DNA of 64,000 nucleotides from Yersinia enterocolitica (GCA_002082245.2 NBTC02000002.1:1240001-1304000), one strand, 5' to 3'; positions 30,357 to 41,181 are shown, counted from the stretch's first letter. Translations and numbers: made by a program. Notes: generated by a model from the sequence alone, not told the origin.

Positions 30357-31114
30357 AAGATGGCTCCTTTACGGTCCGTCACCACATGGGACTGAACGAC
30401 TTTTTTGCCCTCTGAGGCAGACTGAATACTGAGATATTGTGGTAGTACGGCATCGGCAAGGTGTTTGGGGGGCATCCCCTGCTGAGCTGATGCACACCCC
30501 TGCGTGCCGAGGAATTTCACTTGCTCCTCTTCCCATACCGCATCCAGTGCTTTGGCGGTGTCATCCCGGCTTTCACCCGCCACTTTATCGCCAAGATTTT
30601 CACTGCGAATAGCACTGCCAGACAGCACTAACAGCAGATCAAACAACTGGGCATAGTCGCTATCCCGCTGATGTAAACGTGCCCCCAGCAGCGCCAAAAT
30701 GGGTGCAATATCCTGCAAACCCAAGGTGATATCCTGCACTGGCTGGTTAGCCAGATACTCAAGATAAAGTGGCAGGAAATCAGGCAACTCTTTACAGTCA
30801 AGCACTAACCCCGCACGTTGATACTGTGCCATGAGGTCCACCATGGCCTGACCACGATCGCGCGACTCACCATGCACATGTTCAAATAGCAACAGTGAGG
30901 TGGCTCGCCCCCGGTCAAATAAGCCACAATAGCTAGCCTGACACTCAAGCAATTCGCTCTGACATAATGTATTGATAAATTGCCTGAGCCGATGAACCTG
31001 TTCCGTCGTGAGTTCGTCGGCGCTGTCGAGCGCCTCAACAACTTCTTGCCGGTTTTGCCACAGATCAATATCTGGGTATTCCAGCAAACGTGAAATGATT
31101 CTCAAACTAATCAT
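30353..31114 (-). CDS. narJ: Nitrate reductase molybdenum cofactor assembly chaperone
   Basis: A 253-residue all-helical chaperone that binds apo-NarG until the cofactor is inserted; it is not part of the final enzyme. The longest frame reaches 31255, but [15 protein letters not shown] at 31114 is the family start and has AGGGGG upstream. It overlaps the end of narH by 8 bases and the start of narI by 4. Confidence 0.95.
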   Translation of the reverse strand: MISLRIISRLLEYPDIDLWQNRQEVVEALDSADELTTEQVHRLRQFINTLCQSELLECQASYCGLFDRGRATSLLLFEHVHGESRDRGQAMVDLMAQYQRAGLVLDCKELPDFLPLYLEYLANQPVQDITLGLQDIAPILALLGARLHQRDSDYAQLFDLLLVLSGSAIRSENLGDKVAGESRDDTAKALDAVWEEEQVKFLGTQGCASAQQGMPPKHLADAVLPQYLSIQSASEGKKVVQSHVVTDRKGAIL

Positions 31115-32651
31115 GAATGGCCCCCTGGTCAGTCTTACGTGTGACATCAACGGCATCAATGCGGCGGCTATTGAACAAATTGAAACGACTGTCACTGCCA
31201 TGGCAACCATCGCCGAAACTGAAGCCGCCCCCCTTACTTTCCGGGAAAGCGTCACGGGCTATTTCACGGTGGCTGGATGGAATGACAAAGCGACCTTCAT
31301 AATTAGCAATCGCCAGATAGCGGTACATCTCTTGCGCTTGCGCCTCTGTTAGCCCCACGGCCTCCAGTGCACTGAGATCAGTTTTACCCTCAACGGTTTC
31401 AGCCCGTTTATAGTGGCGCATTGCCAGCATCCGTTTCAGTGCCATTAATACCGGTTGAGTATCACCAGCAGTCAGTAAGTTGGCTAAATACTGAACCGGG
31501 ATACGCAGGCTTTCCACATCCGGTAGCACCCCGCGGTGGGGCAGCGCGCCAGAGTCTGCCGCAGACTGAATCGGTGACAACGGCGGGACATACCATACCA
31601 TCGGCAAGGTCCGGTATTCGGGGTGCAACGGCAGTGCCAATTTCCATTCCACTGCCATTTTGTAAACCGGGGAGCGTTGGGCGGCCTCAATGACACTTAA
31701 GGGAATCCCCTGTTTCTGCGCTTCGGCAATCACCAGCGGATCATGGGGATCGAGGAAAATATCCATTTGCCGTTGGTAGAGGTTTTTCTCATCAGTAGTA
31801 GCCGCGGCTTGTTCAATGCCATCTGCGTCATACAGTAGTACCCCCAGATAACGAATGCGCCCCACACAGGTTTCTGAACAAACGGTCGGTTCACCGGACT
31901 CAATGCGTGGATAGCAGAAAATACACTTCTCCGACTTGCCGCTTTTCCAGTTGAAATAGATTTTTTTATACGGGCAACCGGTCAGACACATACGCCAGCC
32001 CCGGCATTTATCCTGATCAATCAGCACAATACCGTCTTCAGCCCGTTTATAAATTGCCCCACTGGGGCAAGTTGCGACACAGGCGGGGTTAAGGCAGTGT
32101 TCACATAAACGTGGCAAATACATCATGAAGGTATGTTCAAATTGCCCATACATCTCTTTCTGAATATGGGCGAAGTTCTGGTCTTTAGATCGCTTAGAAA
32201 ACTCACCGCCCAGAATCTCTTCCCAGTTAGGGCCGTTCTCGATTTTCTCCATTCGTTGACCGGTAATCAGCGAACGTGGGCGAGCTACCGGCTGATGTTT
32301 TCCAGCCGGTGCGTTGTGCAAGTGCTGGTAATCAAAATCGAAGGGTTCGTAATAATCATCTAATGCTGGTACATCAGGGTTAGCAAATATCTTGGCGAGG
32401 ACCCCGACTCGGCTCCCCATACGGGGGGTCAATTTGCCATTAATCTTGCGGATCCAGCCCCCCTTCCATTTATCCTGATTCTCCCAATCGTGCGGATAAC
32501 CCAGCCCCGGTTTGCTTTCCACGTTGTTAAACCAGGCATATTCCATACCCTCGCGGCTGGTCCAAACATTTTTGCAGGTTACTGAGCAGGTATGACAGCC
32601 AATACATTTGTCCAGATTCAGAACCATGCCGACTTGTGAACGGATTTTCAT
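31107..32651 (-). CDS. narH: Respiratory nitrate reductase, beta subunit
   Basis: A 514-residue iron-sulphur protein with four ferredoxin-like Cys clusters: CIGCHTCSVTC near the start, CEHCLNPACVATCP, CRGWRMCLTGCP and CIFC...C. The Trp in CRGWRMC replaces a Cys and marks the [3Fe-4S] centre, as in E. coli NarH. It links the NarI haems with the NarG active site on the cytoplasmic face. It overlaps narG by 4 bases. Confidence 0.97.
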   Translation of the reverse strand: MKIRSQVGMVLNLDKCIGCHTCSVTCKNVWTSREGMEYAWFNNVESKPGLGYPHDWENQDKWKGGWIRKINGKLTPRMGSRVGVLAKIFANPDVPALDDYYEPFDFDYQHLHNAPAGKHQPVARPRSLITGQRMEKIENGPNWEEILGGEFSKRSKDQNFAHIQKEMYGQFEHTFMMYLPRLCEHCLNPACVATCPSGAIYKRAEDGIVLIDQDKCRGWRMCLTGCPYKKIYFNWKSGKSEKCIFCYPRIESGEPTVCSETCVGRIRYLGVLLYDADGIEQAAATTDEKNLYQRQMDIFLDPHDPLVIAEAQKQGIPLSVIEAAQRSPVYKMAVEWKLALPLHPEYRTLPMVWYVPPLSPIQSAADSGALPHRGVLPDVESLRIPVQYLANLLTAGDTQPVLMALKRMLAMRHYKRAETVEGKTDLSALEAVGLTEAQAQEMYRYLAIANYEGRFVIPSSHREIARDAFPESKGGGFSFGDGCHGSDSRFNLFNSRRIDAVDVTRKTDQGAIHD

Positions 32652-35600
32652 AGTTTGCCCCCGGTTTTGCTCTGGTTTTGCTGTTCGTCATCCAGCCAAT
32701 CAATCTTATTCATCTTGCGCACCACCACGAACTCATCGCGATTGGACCCTACCGTGCCGTAGTAGTTAAAGCCGTAGGCTAATTGCGCATATCCGCCAAT
32801 CATATGGGTTGGTTTTGGACTGATACGGGTGACTGAGTTATGAATACCGCCACGTTGGCCGGTAATTTCAGAACCGGGGATATTAATAATGCGCTCCTGT
32901 GCGTGGTACATCATGGTCATGCCTGACGGAATTCGCTGGCTGACGACGGCACGAGCAGTTAATGCGCCATTACTGTTAAACGCCTCAATCCAGTCGTTAT
33001 CTTCTATCAGCAGATCTTTGGCATCATCTTCACTCAACCAAACGATAGGCCCCCCTCTCGACAGTGTCAGCATCAACAGGTTGTCACTGTAGGTTGAGTG
33101 AATGCCCCACTTCTGATGGGGTGTCAGGAAGTTAAGTGCTTTCTCTGGGTTACCGTTCGGCTTCTTATTAAGCAAAGGTTGGGCGGCACGAGTATCTATT
33201 GGCGGGCGATAGCACAACAAACTCTCACCAAAAGCACGCATCCATTCATGATCCTGATAAAGTTGTTGCCGGCCTGAAAGGGTGCGCCACGGGATCAACT
33301 CATGAACGTTGGTGTAACAAGCATTATAGGAAACATGCTCATCTTCCAAGCCGGACCAGATTGGACTGGAAATGATTTTGCGTGGTTGCGCCTGAATATC
33401 GCGAAAACGAATTTTTTCATCTTCTTTATTCAGAGCTAAGTGAGCATGTTGGCGACCGGTAAGTTGTTCCAAAGCCTGCCAGGCTTTTACCGCCACCTGA
33501 CCGTTGGTTTCAGGGGCCAAGGATAAAATCACCTCTGCGGCATCAATAGCAGTATCAATTCTTGGTCGTCCGGCGGCAGGGCCGTCAGGCTGGGTATGGT
33601 TAAGTTTTTTGAGGAAATCAATTTCAGTCTGGGTATTCCAGTTAATCCCTTTGCCGCCATTACCTAATTTATCCAATAGGGGACCCAAGGCAGTAAAGCG
33701 AGCATAGGTTGCTGGGTAATCGCGCTCGACCACCACAATGTGCGGCGCGGTTTGGCCCGGTATCAGTTCACATTCACCTTTTTTCCAGTCCTTTACACCA
33801 TATGGCTGTGCCAGTTCGGCTGGCGAATCATGTTGGATGGGTAAGGTCACTACATCGGTTTCCTGACCTAAATGGCCGACGCAAACTCGAGAGAAGGTTT
33901 CGGCAATATCTTTGTAGATATCCCAGTCGCTTTTAGACTCCCAGGCAGGATCTACCGCCGCAGACAGCGGGTGAATAAACGGATGCATATCCGAGGTATT
34001 CATGTCGTCTTTTTCGTACCAGGTTGCGGTGGGTAAAATGATGTCTGAATAGAGACACGTACTAGACATGCGGAAATCCAATGTCACGACTAAATCCAGC
34101 TTGCCTTCGCCTCCCTGTTCCTGCCATTCAACCTCTTCCGGCATCACCCCACCTTGCTGGCCCAAATCTTTACCCTGAATACCATTTTCCGTACCCAACA
34201 AATACTTGAGCATATATTCATGCCCTTTGCCGGAAGAACCCAGTAGGTTGGAACGCCAGACAAACAAGTTTCGCGGGAAGTTTTGTGGATCATCTGGCTG
34301 TTCAGCGGCAAATCTCAGTGACCCGTTTTTAAGGCTATCGACGGTATATTCTACCGGTGTTTGACCGGCTTGTTGTGCGCTGGCGGCAAGGGTCAATGGA
34401 TTGCAATTCAGTTGCGGGGCCGAAGGCAGCCACCCCATACGTTCAGCGCGCACATTAAGATCAATCAGACTTGGGCTAAAGCGCGAACTGTCGGCCAAGG
34501 GAGAGAGTAATTGGGTGGTGCTGACGGTCTCATAACGCCACTGACTGGAGTGATTATAGAAAAATGACGTACTGTTCATATGGCGCGGTGGACGTTGCCA
34601 ATCGAGGCCAAATGCCAAAGGTAACCAGCCGGTTTGTGGTCGCAGTTTTTCCTGCCCCACATAGTGCGCCCAACCGCCGCCACTTTGCCCGACACAGCCG
34701 CAGAAAATCAGCATATTAATCAGTGCACGGTAGGTCATATCCATGTGATACCAGTGATTAATACCGGCCCCGACGATAATCATCGAACGGCCATGGGTTT
34801 TCTCGGCGTTATCTGCAAATTCACGCGCAATGCGGATAATATCCTGACGTGCAACGCCAGTAATTTTTTCAGCCCAGGCAGGAGTGTAAGCTTTTATATC
34901 GTCATAATTGCTGGCGCAGTTGTCATCAGCCAAACCACGATCCAGGCCATAGTTTGCCATCATCAGGTCATAAACACTGGTCACCAGTGCTTCACTGCCA
35001 TCGGCTAATGGCAACCGTTTTACTGGCAACTTGTGTTGCAGTATTTCCTCTAGCGCAACACTTTGAAAATTCTCACTGATTTCGCCACCAAAGTAGGGAA
35101 ATCCGACATTAACAATAGCATCATGTTGACCCAATAAACTGAGTTGTAATGAGACTTCCTGCTGCGTTTTGCCCTCGCGCTGCTCAAGGTTCCATTTACC
35201 CTTTTCACCCCAGCGATAACCGATAGACCCTTGCGGCGCTACCAACTGCCCGCTGTTAGCGTCAATGGCAATGGTCTTCCATTCTGGGTTATTCTCCTCT
35301 CCCAGATTATCCACCAGATCGGCGGCGCGCAGTAACCGCCCGGCGGCATAATCGCCGCTATGACGAGGTTCAAGTAATACCAGCATCGGCATGTCGGTGT
35401 ACTGACGCATGTATTCAACAAAGTAGCTGCTTTGTCGTTGTAGATGGAATTCATTGAGGATCACATGCCCCATTGCCATAGCCATGGCACTGTCTGTTCC
35501 TTGTTTCGGATTCAGCCATTGGTCACACAGTTTAGCGACCTCTGCATAATCCGGCGTCACCGCTACAGTTTTGGTCCCTTTGTAACGGACTTCGGTAAAG

Positions 35601-36400
35601 AAGTGGGCGTCGGGTGTACGGGTCTGCGGAACATTTGAACCCCAGGCAATAATGTAGGATGAGTTGTACCAGTCAGCGGATTCTGGCACGTCAGTTTGCT
35701 CACCCCAGGTCATCGGTGATGCCGGAGGCAAATCGCAATACCAGTCATAGAAACTGAGGCAAACGCCGCCTATCAGTGATAGATAGCGCGCGCCCGCCGC
35801 GTAGGAAACCATCGACATCGCTGGAATCGGTGAAAAACCGATAATCCGATCCGGCCCATACTGTTTGGCGGTATAGACGTTAGCGGCGGCAATCAGTTCA
35901 TTCACTTCCTGCCAGGTCGAACGGACAAAGCCCCCCCGGCCACGAGCCTGTTTATAATCCTTTGATTGTACGCTATCGCCAACAATTGAAGCCCATGCCT
36001 CCACCGGATCACTGTGCAGCACTTTGGCAGCACGCCACAATTGCAACAGATGCTTGCGCATCATCGGGTACTTCAGCCGATTAGCACTGTACAAATACCA
36101 GGAATAGCTGGCCCCACGAGGGCAACCACGGGGTTCATGATTAGGTAAATCCGGGCGGGTACGCGGGTAGTCAGTTTGCTGGGTTTCCCAAGTGACCAAC
36201 CCATTTTTGACATAAATCTTCCAGCTACATGAACCCGTACAATTCACACCATGAGTTGAACGTACCACTTTGTCATGCTGCCAGCGGCTACGATAGCCAT
36301 CTTCCCAATCACGATTGGTGTCCAGTGTCTGGCCATGGCCTTGTGCAAAAGGCTCGGCAAGTTGTTTAAAATAACGAAATCGGTCAAGAAATTTGCTCAT
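32648..36400 (-). CDS. narG: Respiratory nitrate reductase, alpha subunit (molybdopterin)
   Basis: A 1250-residue catalytic subunit that reduces nitrate to nitrite at a bis-MGD molybdenum centre. The FS0 cluster ligands are visible as HGVNCTGSC (His50, Cys54, Cys58) with a further Cys in PRGCPRG. The molybdenum ligand Asp lies in SFYDWYCDLP. The length matches E. coli NarG. GGAGGTCTCCCG precedes the ATG. It follows narK by 94 bases. Confidence 0.97.
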   Translation of the reverse strand: MSKFLDRFRYFKQLAEPFAQGHGQTLDTNRDWEDGYRSRWQHDKVVRSTHGVNCTGSCSWKIYVKNGLVTWETQQTDYPRTRPDLPNHEPRGCPRGASYSWYLYSANRLKYPMMRKHLLQLWRAAKVLHSDPVEAWASIVGDSVQSKDYKQARGRGGFVRSTWQEVNELIAAANVYTAKQYGPDRIIGFSPIPAMSMVSYAAGARYLSLIGGVCLSFYDWYCDLPPASPMTWGEQTDVPESADWYNSSYIIAWGSNVPQTRTPDAHFFTEVRYKGTKTVAVTPDYAEVAKLCDQWLNPKQGTDSAMAMAMGHVILNEFHLQRQSSYFVEYMRQYTDMPMLVLLEPRHSGDYAAGRLLRAADLVDNLGEENNPEWKTIAIDANSGQLVAPQGSIGYRWGEKGKWNLEQREGKTQQEVSLQLSLLGQHDAIVNVGFPYFGGEISENFQSVALEEILQHKLPVKRLPLADGSEALVTSVYDLMMANYGLDRGLADDNCASNYDDIKAYTPAWAEKITGVARQDIIRIAREFADNAEKTHGRSMIIVGAGINHWYHMDMTYRALINMLIFCGCVGQSGGGWAHYVGQEKLRPQTGWLPLAFGLDWQRPPRHMNSTSFFYNHSSQWRYETVSTTQLLSPLADSSRFSPSLIDLNVRAERMGWLPSAPQLNCNPLTLAASAQQAGQTPVEYTVDSLKNGSLRFAAEQPDDPQNFPRNLFVWRSNLLGSSGKGHEYMLKYLLGTENGIQGKDLGQQGGVMPEEVEWQEQGGEGKLDLVVTLDFRMSSTCLYSDIILPTATWYEKDDMNTSDMHPFIHPLSAAVDPAWESKSDWDIYKDIAETFSRVCVGHLGQETDVVTLPIQHDSPAELAQPYGVKDWKKGECELIPGQTAPHIVVVERDYPATYARFTALGPLLDKLGNGGKGINWNTQTEIDFLKKLNHTQPDGPAAGRPRIDTAIDAAEVILSLAPETNGQVAVKAWQALEQLTGRQHAHLALNKEDEKIRFRDIQAQPRKIISSPIWSGLEDEHVSYNACYTNVHELIPWRTLSGRQQLYQDHEWMRAFGESLLCYRPPIDTRAAQPLLNKKPNGNPEKALNFLTPHQKWGIHSTYSDNLLMLTLSRGGPIVWLSEDDAKDLLIEDNDWIEAFNSNGALTARAVVSQRIPSGMTMMYHAQERIINIPGSEITGQRGGIHNSVTRISPKPTHMIGGYAQLAYGFNYYGTVGSNRDEFVVVRKMNKIDWLDDEQQNQSKTGGKL

Positions 36401-36455
36401 CGGGAGACCTCCTGATTGGGGACATAACGGCCCTGTTTATTTTTATAAGTGGATT

Positions 36456-36471
36456 AACATTGCTCAATGTT
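36456..36471. repeat. Inverted repeat in the narK-narG gap
   Basis: AACATTG-CT-CAATGTT has 7-bp perfect arms. It sits in the 94-base gap and could be a processing hairpin. It does not match the FNR consensus. Confidence 0.45.
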
Positions 36472-36494
36472 GCTTATTTATCGGACCGTACCGG

Positions 36495-37943
36495 TCAACG
36501 TGGTTTTTTGGTCGCCATACCCGCGTTAAGCTTGCGCCCGTAGACAAACCAGGTGATCAATACGCAAACCACATAAAAAACCACGAATAGCTTCATCGCG
36601 CCGGCCGGTGAACCGGTTAGGGCCAGCGACGTACCAAAGGATTTAGGAATAAAGAAACCGCCGATAGCGCCAATGGCTGAGATGAAACCCAGTGCCGCCG
36701 CTGACTCTCTGACGGCATCATGCTGCGCTTGTTCATCACTCCCCCCCGCGAGGGTCACTCGATCGACAGTTAACTTGCGAAAGATCACCGCAATCATCTG
36801 AAACGTTGATCCACTGCCCAGTCCCGCCGTCAGAAACAGCAGCATGAATACGCCAAAAAAGGCAAAGAAGGAGCCATTAACATTGGTTCCCGGTAAGGTG
36901 AGGAAGAGTAATGCCGCAAATATTGCCATCAGGATAAAATTGACGAAGGTGACGCGAATGCCGCCAAAGCGATCAGAGAGCGCACCGCCCATTGGACGAG
37001 CCAGTGCGCCCAATAGCGGGCCGAAGAAAGCGTAATGCAGGATGACAACATCAGGAAATTGTGTTTTTGCCAACATGGCAAATCCGGCTGAGAAACCGAT
37101 AAATGAACCAAAAGTTGCCAGATATAACACCGCCAAAATCCACAAATGGCCACGTTTCAGGACCGGTAATTGCTGGATAATCGACGCTTTTGCAGCAGAC
37201 AAGTCATTCATACCAAACCAGGCCGCCACACTGAATATCAGCAAAAAGGGGATCCAGATATAGGCTGCGTTTTGCAACCAGAGCTGGCTACCATCCGCTT
37301 GTGGATAGCCACTGCCCATAAAGGCACTGAACACCCCAACCGAAATAGCCATAGGGGCGATAAGTTGCATCACACTGACGCCAAGATTCCCCAATCCCCC
37401 ATTGAGGCCCAGCGCCCCCCCCTGCTTGGCTTTCGGGAAGAAAAAACTGATATTAGCCATGCTAGAGGCAAAGTTCGCACCGGCAAAACCACACAACAAT
37501 GAAATCAATACAAATGTTCCATACTGGGTGGTGCTGTCCTGTACCGCGATACCTAACCAGAGGCAGGGGATAACCAGAAACAATGTGCTAATAGCCGTCC
37601 AGCGACGACCACCAAAGACCGGTATGACAAACGAGTATGGAACACGTAACAGTGCCCCCGATACTGAGGGTAATGCTGTCAGCATGAACAGTTGATCGGT
37701 GGTGAAGTTAAAGCCCACTTTATTCAGATTCACTGCGACCGCACTAAACAGCATCCAGACACAGAAACTCAGTAACAATGCTGGTACTGAAATCCACAAA
37801 TTTCGCCGGGCAACACTATGCCCTACCTGTTGCCAGAACTGTGGATCTTCCGGGTACCACTGCGGTATTGATTGACCACCGGCTAACTTTGCCGGGATAG
37901 CGGAAGATGATGAGTTAGTTAATGGTGTCGGAGAGTGCGACAT
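36495..37943 (-). CDS. narK: Nitrate/nitrite transporter
   Basis: About 482 residues with 12 helices of the major facilitator superfamily, NarK type. The nitrate signature is visible as GFAGANFASSMANISFFFPKAKQG, given here at positions near 150-173, with a second Gly-rich stretch in LTAGLGSGSTFQM. It exchanges or symports nitrate and nitrite. ATG 37943 has GAGG upstream; the longer frame to 37997 would cross the promoter. It is the first gene of narK-narGHJI. Confidence 0.95.
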   Translation of the reverse strand: MSHSPTPLTNSSSSAIPAKLAGGQSIPQWYPEDPQFWQQVGHSVARRNLWISVPALLLSFCVWMLFSAVAVNLNKVGFNFTTDQLFMLTALPSVSGALLRVPYSFVIPVFGGRRWTAISTLFLVIPCLWLGIAVQDSTTQYGTFVLISLLCGFAGANFASSMANISFFFPKAKQGGALGLNGGLGNLGVSVMQLIAPMAISVGVFSAFMGSGYPQADGSQLWLQNAAYIWIPFLLIFSVAAWFGMNDLSAAKASIIQQLPVLKRGHLWILAVLYLATFGSFIGFSAGFAMLAKTQFPDVVILHYAFFGPLLGALARPMGGALSDRFGGIRVTFVNFILMAIFAALLFLTLPGTNVNGSFFAFFGVFMLLFLTAGLGSGSTFQMIAVIFRKLTVDRVTLAGGSDEQAQHDAVRESAAALGFISAIGAIGGFFIPKSFGTSLALTGSPAGAMKLFVVFYVVCVLITWFVYGRKLNAGMATKKPR

Positions 37944-38014
37944 AAAAACCTCAGTCAGGGTGACCACAAACGGGAAGTAATGCGTCACCCTAGGCACCAG
38001 AGGCTATTTCAAAG

Positions 38015-38028
38015 TTGATTTACATCAA
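38015..38028. promoter_or_regulatory. FNR box
   Basis: TTGAT-N4-ATCAA is present without mismatch 72 bases upstream of the narK start. Anaerobic activation of narK-narGHJI by FNR is expected. It also lies in the divergent region before narL. Confidence 0.9.
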
Positions 38029-38058
38029 GAGGATGTGAAGTTAACTTTTAGCTAACAA

Positions 38059-38081
38059 TACCCATACATCATTTGTGGGTA
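38059..38081. promoter_or_regulatory. NarL/NarP heptamer pair candidate
   Basis: TACCCAT (38059-38065) matches the TACYYMT heptamer and faces GTGGGTA (38075-38081), a near match on the other strand. More GGGGTA/TACTCC words lie at about 38172-38205 before narL. Nitrate control of both genes is likely. Confidence 0.6.
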
Positions 38082-38275
38082 GTAGGTTTACTGGCAAAAA
38101 AGAGCCTCTTTTCATTTAGTTGCCGATGTGAATGTTTTCTTGAAACCGAGTAATACACCCGTTGACTATTAGGGGGTACTCCCTATTGGTTATGGGGTAA
38201 TAGTCAAGGATGAGGAAGAATATCGATCAACCCTTCCGTTCGAGGTATTTACCCTCTCAGCTACAGGAACTATTC

Positions 38276-38926
38276 ATGAGTGAACAAGACGCCGCGACCA
38301 TCCTGTTGATTGATGACCACCCGATGCTAAGGCACGGTATTAAGCAATTAATCAGCATGGCACCTGGGTTATCCATCGCAGGTGAGGCCAGCAACGGTGC
38401 TCAAGGTATTATTCTCGCCACCAATCTTGATCCTGATTTGATCATGCTGGATTTAAACATGCCGGGCATGAATGGATTGGAAACACTGGATAGATTGCGT
38501 CAGCAGCCACTATCCGGGCGAATTGTAGTGTTTACCGTTTCTGACCATCAGGATGATGTCATCAGTGCCTTAAAACGCGGGGCCGATGGTTATCTGCTAA
38601 AAGATATGGACCCTGAAGATTTGCTGGTCTCATTGTATGATGCAGCAGCAGGACAAATGGTTCTCAGCGACGCATTGATGTCGATACTGGCAATCAACCT
38701 CCGCGAGAATCGGTCTGATAATGAGCGCGATATTAACACCCTCACCCCACGTGAACGCGACATATTGAAGCTGATCGCTAAAGGGTTACCGAATAAAACC
38801 ATTGCCCGGAAATTGCTGATTGCAGAGAGCACCGTTAAAGTTCATGTCAAACATCTGTTGAAAAAAATGAAGCTGAAATCGCGGGTTGAAGCCGCAGTAT
38901 GGGTATTACAAGAGAAAATACTATAG
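38276..38926 (+). CDS. narL: Nitrate/nitrite response regulator NarL
   Basis: A 216-residue regulator, exactly the length of E. coli NarL. The receiver has LIDDHP and the phospho-Asp in [12 protein letters not shown]; the LuxR-type helix-turn-helix spans [15 protein letters not shown] to [20 protein letters not shown] 38276 has CAGGAAC upstream. It is divergent from narK. No narX sensor gene lies next to it, unlike the E. coli narXL pair. Confidence 0.93.
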   Translation: MSEQDAATILLIDDHPMLRHGIKQLISMAPGLSIAGEASNGAQGIILATNLDPDLIMLDLNMPGMNGLETLDRLRQQPLSGRIVVFTVSDHQDDVISALKRGADGYLLKDMDPEDLLVSLYDAAAGQMVLSDALMSILAINLRENRSDNERDINTLTPRERDILKLIAKGLPNKTIARKLLIAESTVKVHVKHLLKKMKLKSRVEAAVWVLQEKIL

Positions 38927-39271
38927 CTTGCTAAGCAGAAAATCACGTAACACTACCGCCTGATTCTGTTGCGTGTCGCGACTGCCATACAGCAACGTAA
39001 TTGGCTGTTGTTTCAGTACGTCTAGTAAAGGTTGCCAGGCCGTTGAGCTATCAAGCTGGGCCTGATAACGCACCACAAACTCTGGCCAATCTAAACATTG
39101 ATGAAACCATTTTCGTAATGCATTTTCCGGCGCCACTTCTTTTAACCATACCACCCCTAACAGCCGGGTTTTGCTAATGCCTCGCGGCCACAGCCGATCA
39201 GTCAGAAAGGTATTGGCTTGATATGGCGGCTGAACATCGTAAACACGCGCTAAAGTGATGCGATTTCCCAT
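38921..39271 (-). CDS. yeaO: DUF488-family protein, YeaO-like
   Basis: A 116-residue soluble protein starting [12 protein letters not shown] with the family segment [13 protein letters not shown] and the end [18 protein letters not shown]. The biochemical role of the family is unknown. It is convergent with narL and the two genes overlap by 6 bases at their 3' ends. Confidence 0.88.
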   Translation of the reverse strand: MGNRITLARVYDVQPPYQANTFLTDRLWPRGISKTRLLGVVWLKEVAPENALRKWFHQCLDWPEFVVRYQAQLDSSTAWQPLLDVLKQQPITLLYGSRDTQQNQAVVLRDFLLSKL

Positions 39272-39401
39272 TGTTGTACTCCTCCTTTGTGCGGTATATG
39301 CACCATGTTAGCAACCCTATCAACAAGAGTCTGTCGCCCAACCACAGATTTTATTCATTCGGTTAGTCTCATTAATAACCTCAAAGCTGGCATGCCATGG
39401 T

Positions 39402-39944
39402 TCAGCGCTTATTTCTCAACCACTCTTCGCGACTGATTTCCCATATTTCCGTCTGGAAATGCCCACTAACGTAGTCTCGCTCCTGCGTTGCAACCAAACG
39501 CATACCATTTTTACGTGATATGGCGGCTGACGCCTTATTCGGTGCGGCCTTTGTCACTCGTAAATAAGGCTGGTCCAATTGTGTAAACCAGAAGTGAGTG
39601 ACTGCATCACTGGCTTCCGTTATTAACCCCTGCCCTTGCCACACAGGGCTTAACCAAAAGCCACGGTGATCGTCTGTATCACAGGCCAAATTAATAACAC
39701 CAATCAAGGTCTCTGGTGAAACCTTCGGCCTGATTGACCAGAAAAAACGGCTACCACATTGCATCTTAGGTAATGCAATATCACGGACAAAGGTCAGGGC
39801 ACCATCGGCTGGGTAAGGCCAAGGTACGGCAGAAGCATCTAAATACTTCACCACTTCCCATACCGGAAATTTTAGCTGTATCTGGTCAGCATCCTGTAGG
39901 GTTAAAGGTATTAATAGCAAACGATCCGTCAGTAATGGTTCCAT
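39402..39944 (-). CDS. GNAT acetyltransferase, RimJ/RimL type
   Basis: A 180-residue N-acetyltransferase. The acetyl-CoA loop is visible as LSPVWQGQGLITEAS, followed by the family segment NKASAAISRKNGMRLV. It would transfer acetyl from acetyl-CoA to an amino group; the acceptor cannot be deduced. The longest frame begins with a TTG; the ATG one codon later is used. Confidence 0.88.
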   Translation of the reverse strand: MEPLLTDRLLLIPLTLQDADQIQLKFPVWEVVKYLDASAVPWPYPADGALTFVRDIALPKMQCGSRFFWSIRPKVSPETLIGVINLACDTDDHRGFWLSPVWQGQGLITEASDAVTHFWFTQLDQPYLRVTKAAPNKASAAISRKNGMRLVATQERDYVSGHFQTEIWEISREEWLRNKR

Positions 39945-40161
39945 CAAATAGTCCCTTTACAAGGCAGCCTCTAAAGCATCAATATCGTGAAACGCGAGAG
40001 TCACGAAAACAGAAAATACCACTGGTGGTTATAGCTCGACAACTGTACTCATTTATAGCAAAGTTTAATCACCACAACCATACGGATAAATGCCATGATA
40101 ATTATTTCTTCATAAATACGAACATGTTATATTCATTTCAATTAAATATTTGGTGAAGAAA

Positions 40162-41181
40162 ATGACTACTGTACCGCTTAATACCACCCGGCAGATGAAA
40201 CAAAAAAATATTATGTTGGTTGCAAGCACATTAAAATCGCTGTCATCCGCAACCAAAGGCGATATATCTGCTCAAACTGGATTAAGCTTGGCAACATGTG
40301 GCACCATTTTGAATGAATTATGTTCAAAGGGCGAAATCATTGAAGAATCTATTGATGAATCACGTGGTGGCCGGCCAGCAAAGCGCTATATATACAACTC
40401 AAATTACTTTAGCATATTAAGTATTTATATTGAAGGGAGCGATACCTCCGGCGTTATATCGTCATCCCTAAGGTCTGCAGATGGCAAAATCATTGTTGAG
40501 TACGATAAAATATATTCTGATTTAACTGAAGATATGTTGCTCGCGCAAACTCAAGAATTTTCAGATAAATACAATAATATCAAAGCAATAGGGCTAGGAT
40601 TGCCCGGTGTCATTGTGGATGGAAAAATACTTACTTGCGATATTACCCGCCTGGAGGGATTGGCAATCACTGAATTATTAAGTAACCGATTCGGTATTTT
40701 TGTTCAGGCGGGGAATGACATGAATTATACCGCATTTGGTTTTTATCGTAATCACTGCCGTAATATAAATGAACCTATCGCCTATATTTTTATGCCACCA
40801 AGACATTGTGCCGGCTGTGGCATTGTTATTTCAGGTAAAATGCTACGTGGTGCAAGTCAATTTGCAGGTGAAGTGTCGCAACTGCCATTTTATGACAATC
40901 TAGGGACTAATATAAATTCTCACCATGAACTGGTGCAACAACGACTTATTTATATTACTTCATCGTTGATCGCCATGATTAACCCTGCAACCATAGCCAT
41001 CTCAGGAGAACATATCAGTCAAAATTGCATTGCAGAATTATCTGCTCAATTACTCAAAAAATTTGATTGCAAACACATACCCCATTTTGTCTATCGCGAC
41101 AACATTAAATACGATTATCACAATGGAATATCAGAATACACTCTTGATGCCTATAATAATTTTCGAGTATTTGAGATCTAG
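40162..41181 (+). CDS. ROK-family transcriptional repressor
   Basis: A 339-residue regulator with an N-terminal winged helix (KGDISAQTGLSLATCGTILNEL) and a C-terminal ROK domain with a sugar-kinase fold. The zinc-binding cluster of the ROK family appears only in part (CAGCGIV, no full CxCGxxGC). Its codon use is more AT-rich than its neighbours. It lies upstream of an MFS transporter and a HAD phosphatase on the same strand and probably regulates them in response to a sugar. Confidence 0.87.
   Translation: MTTVPLNTTRQMKQKNIMLVASTLKSLSSATKGDISAQTGLSLATCGTILNELCSKGEIIEESIDESRGGRPAKRYIYNSNYFSILSIYIEGSDTSGVISSSLRSADGKIIVEYDKIYSDLTEDMLLAQTQEFSDKYNNIKAIGLGLPGVIVDGKILTCDITRLEGLAITELLSNRFGIFVQAGNDMNYTAFGFYRNHCRNINEPIAYIFMPPRHCAGCGIVISGKMLRGASQFAGEVSQLPFYDNLGTNINSHHELVQQRLIYITSSLIAMINPATIAISGEHISQNCIAELSAQLLKKFDCKHIPHFVYRDNIKYDYHNGISEYTLDAYNNFRVFEI

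Noticed and set aside
30353..31255. Longer NarJ start with a hydrophobic N-terminus
   Set aside because: The extra 47 residues are antisense-like translation of the narH end; [15 protein letters not shown] with AGGGGG upstream is the normal start.
36456..36471. FNR site for narG
   Set aside because: The repeat AACATTG-CT-CAATGTT does not match TTGAT-N4-ATCAA; narG is more simply read from the narK promoter.
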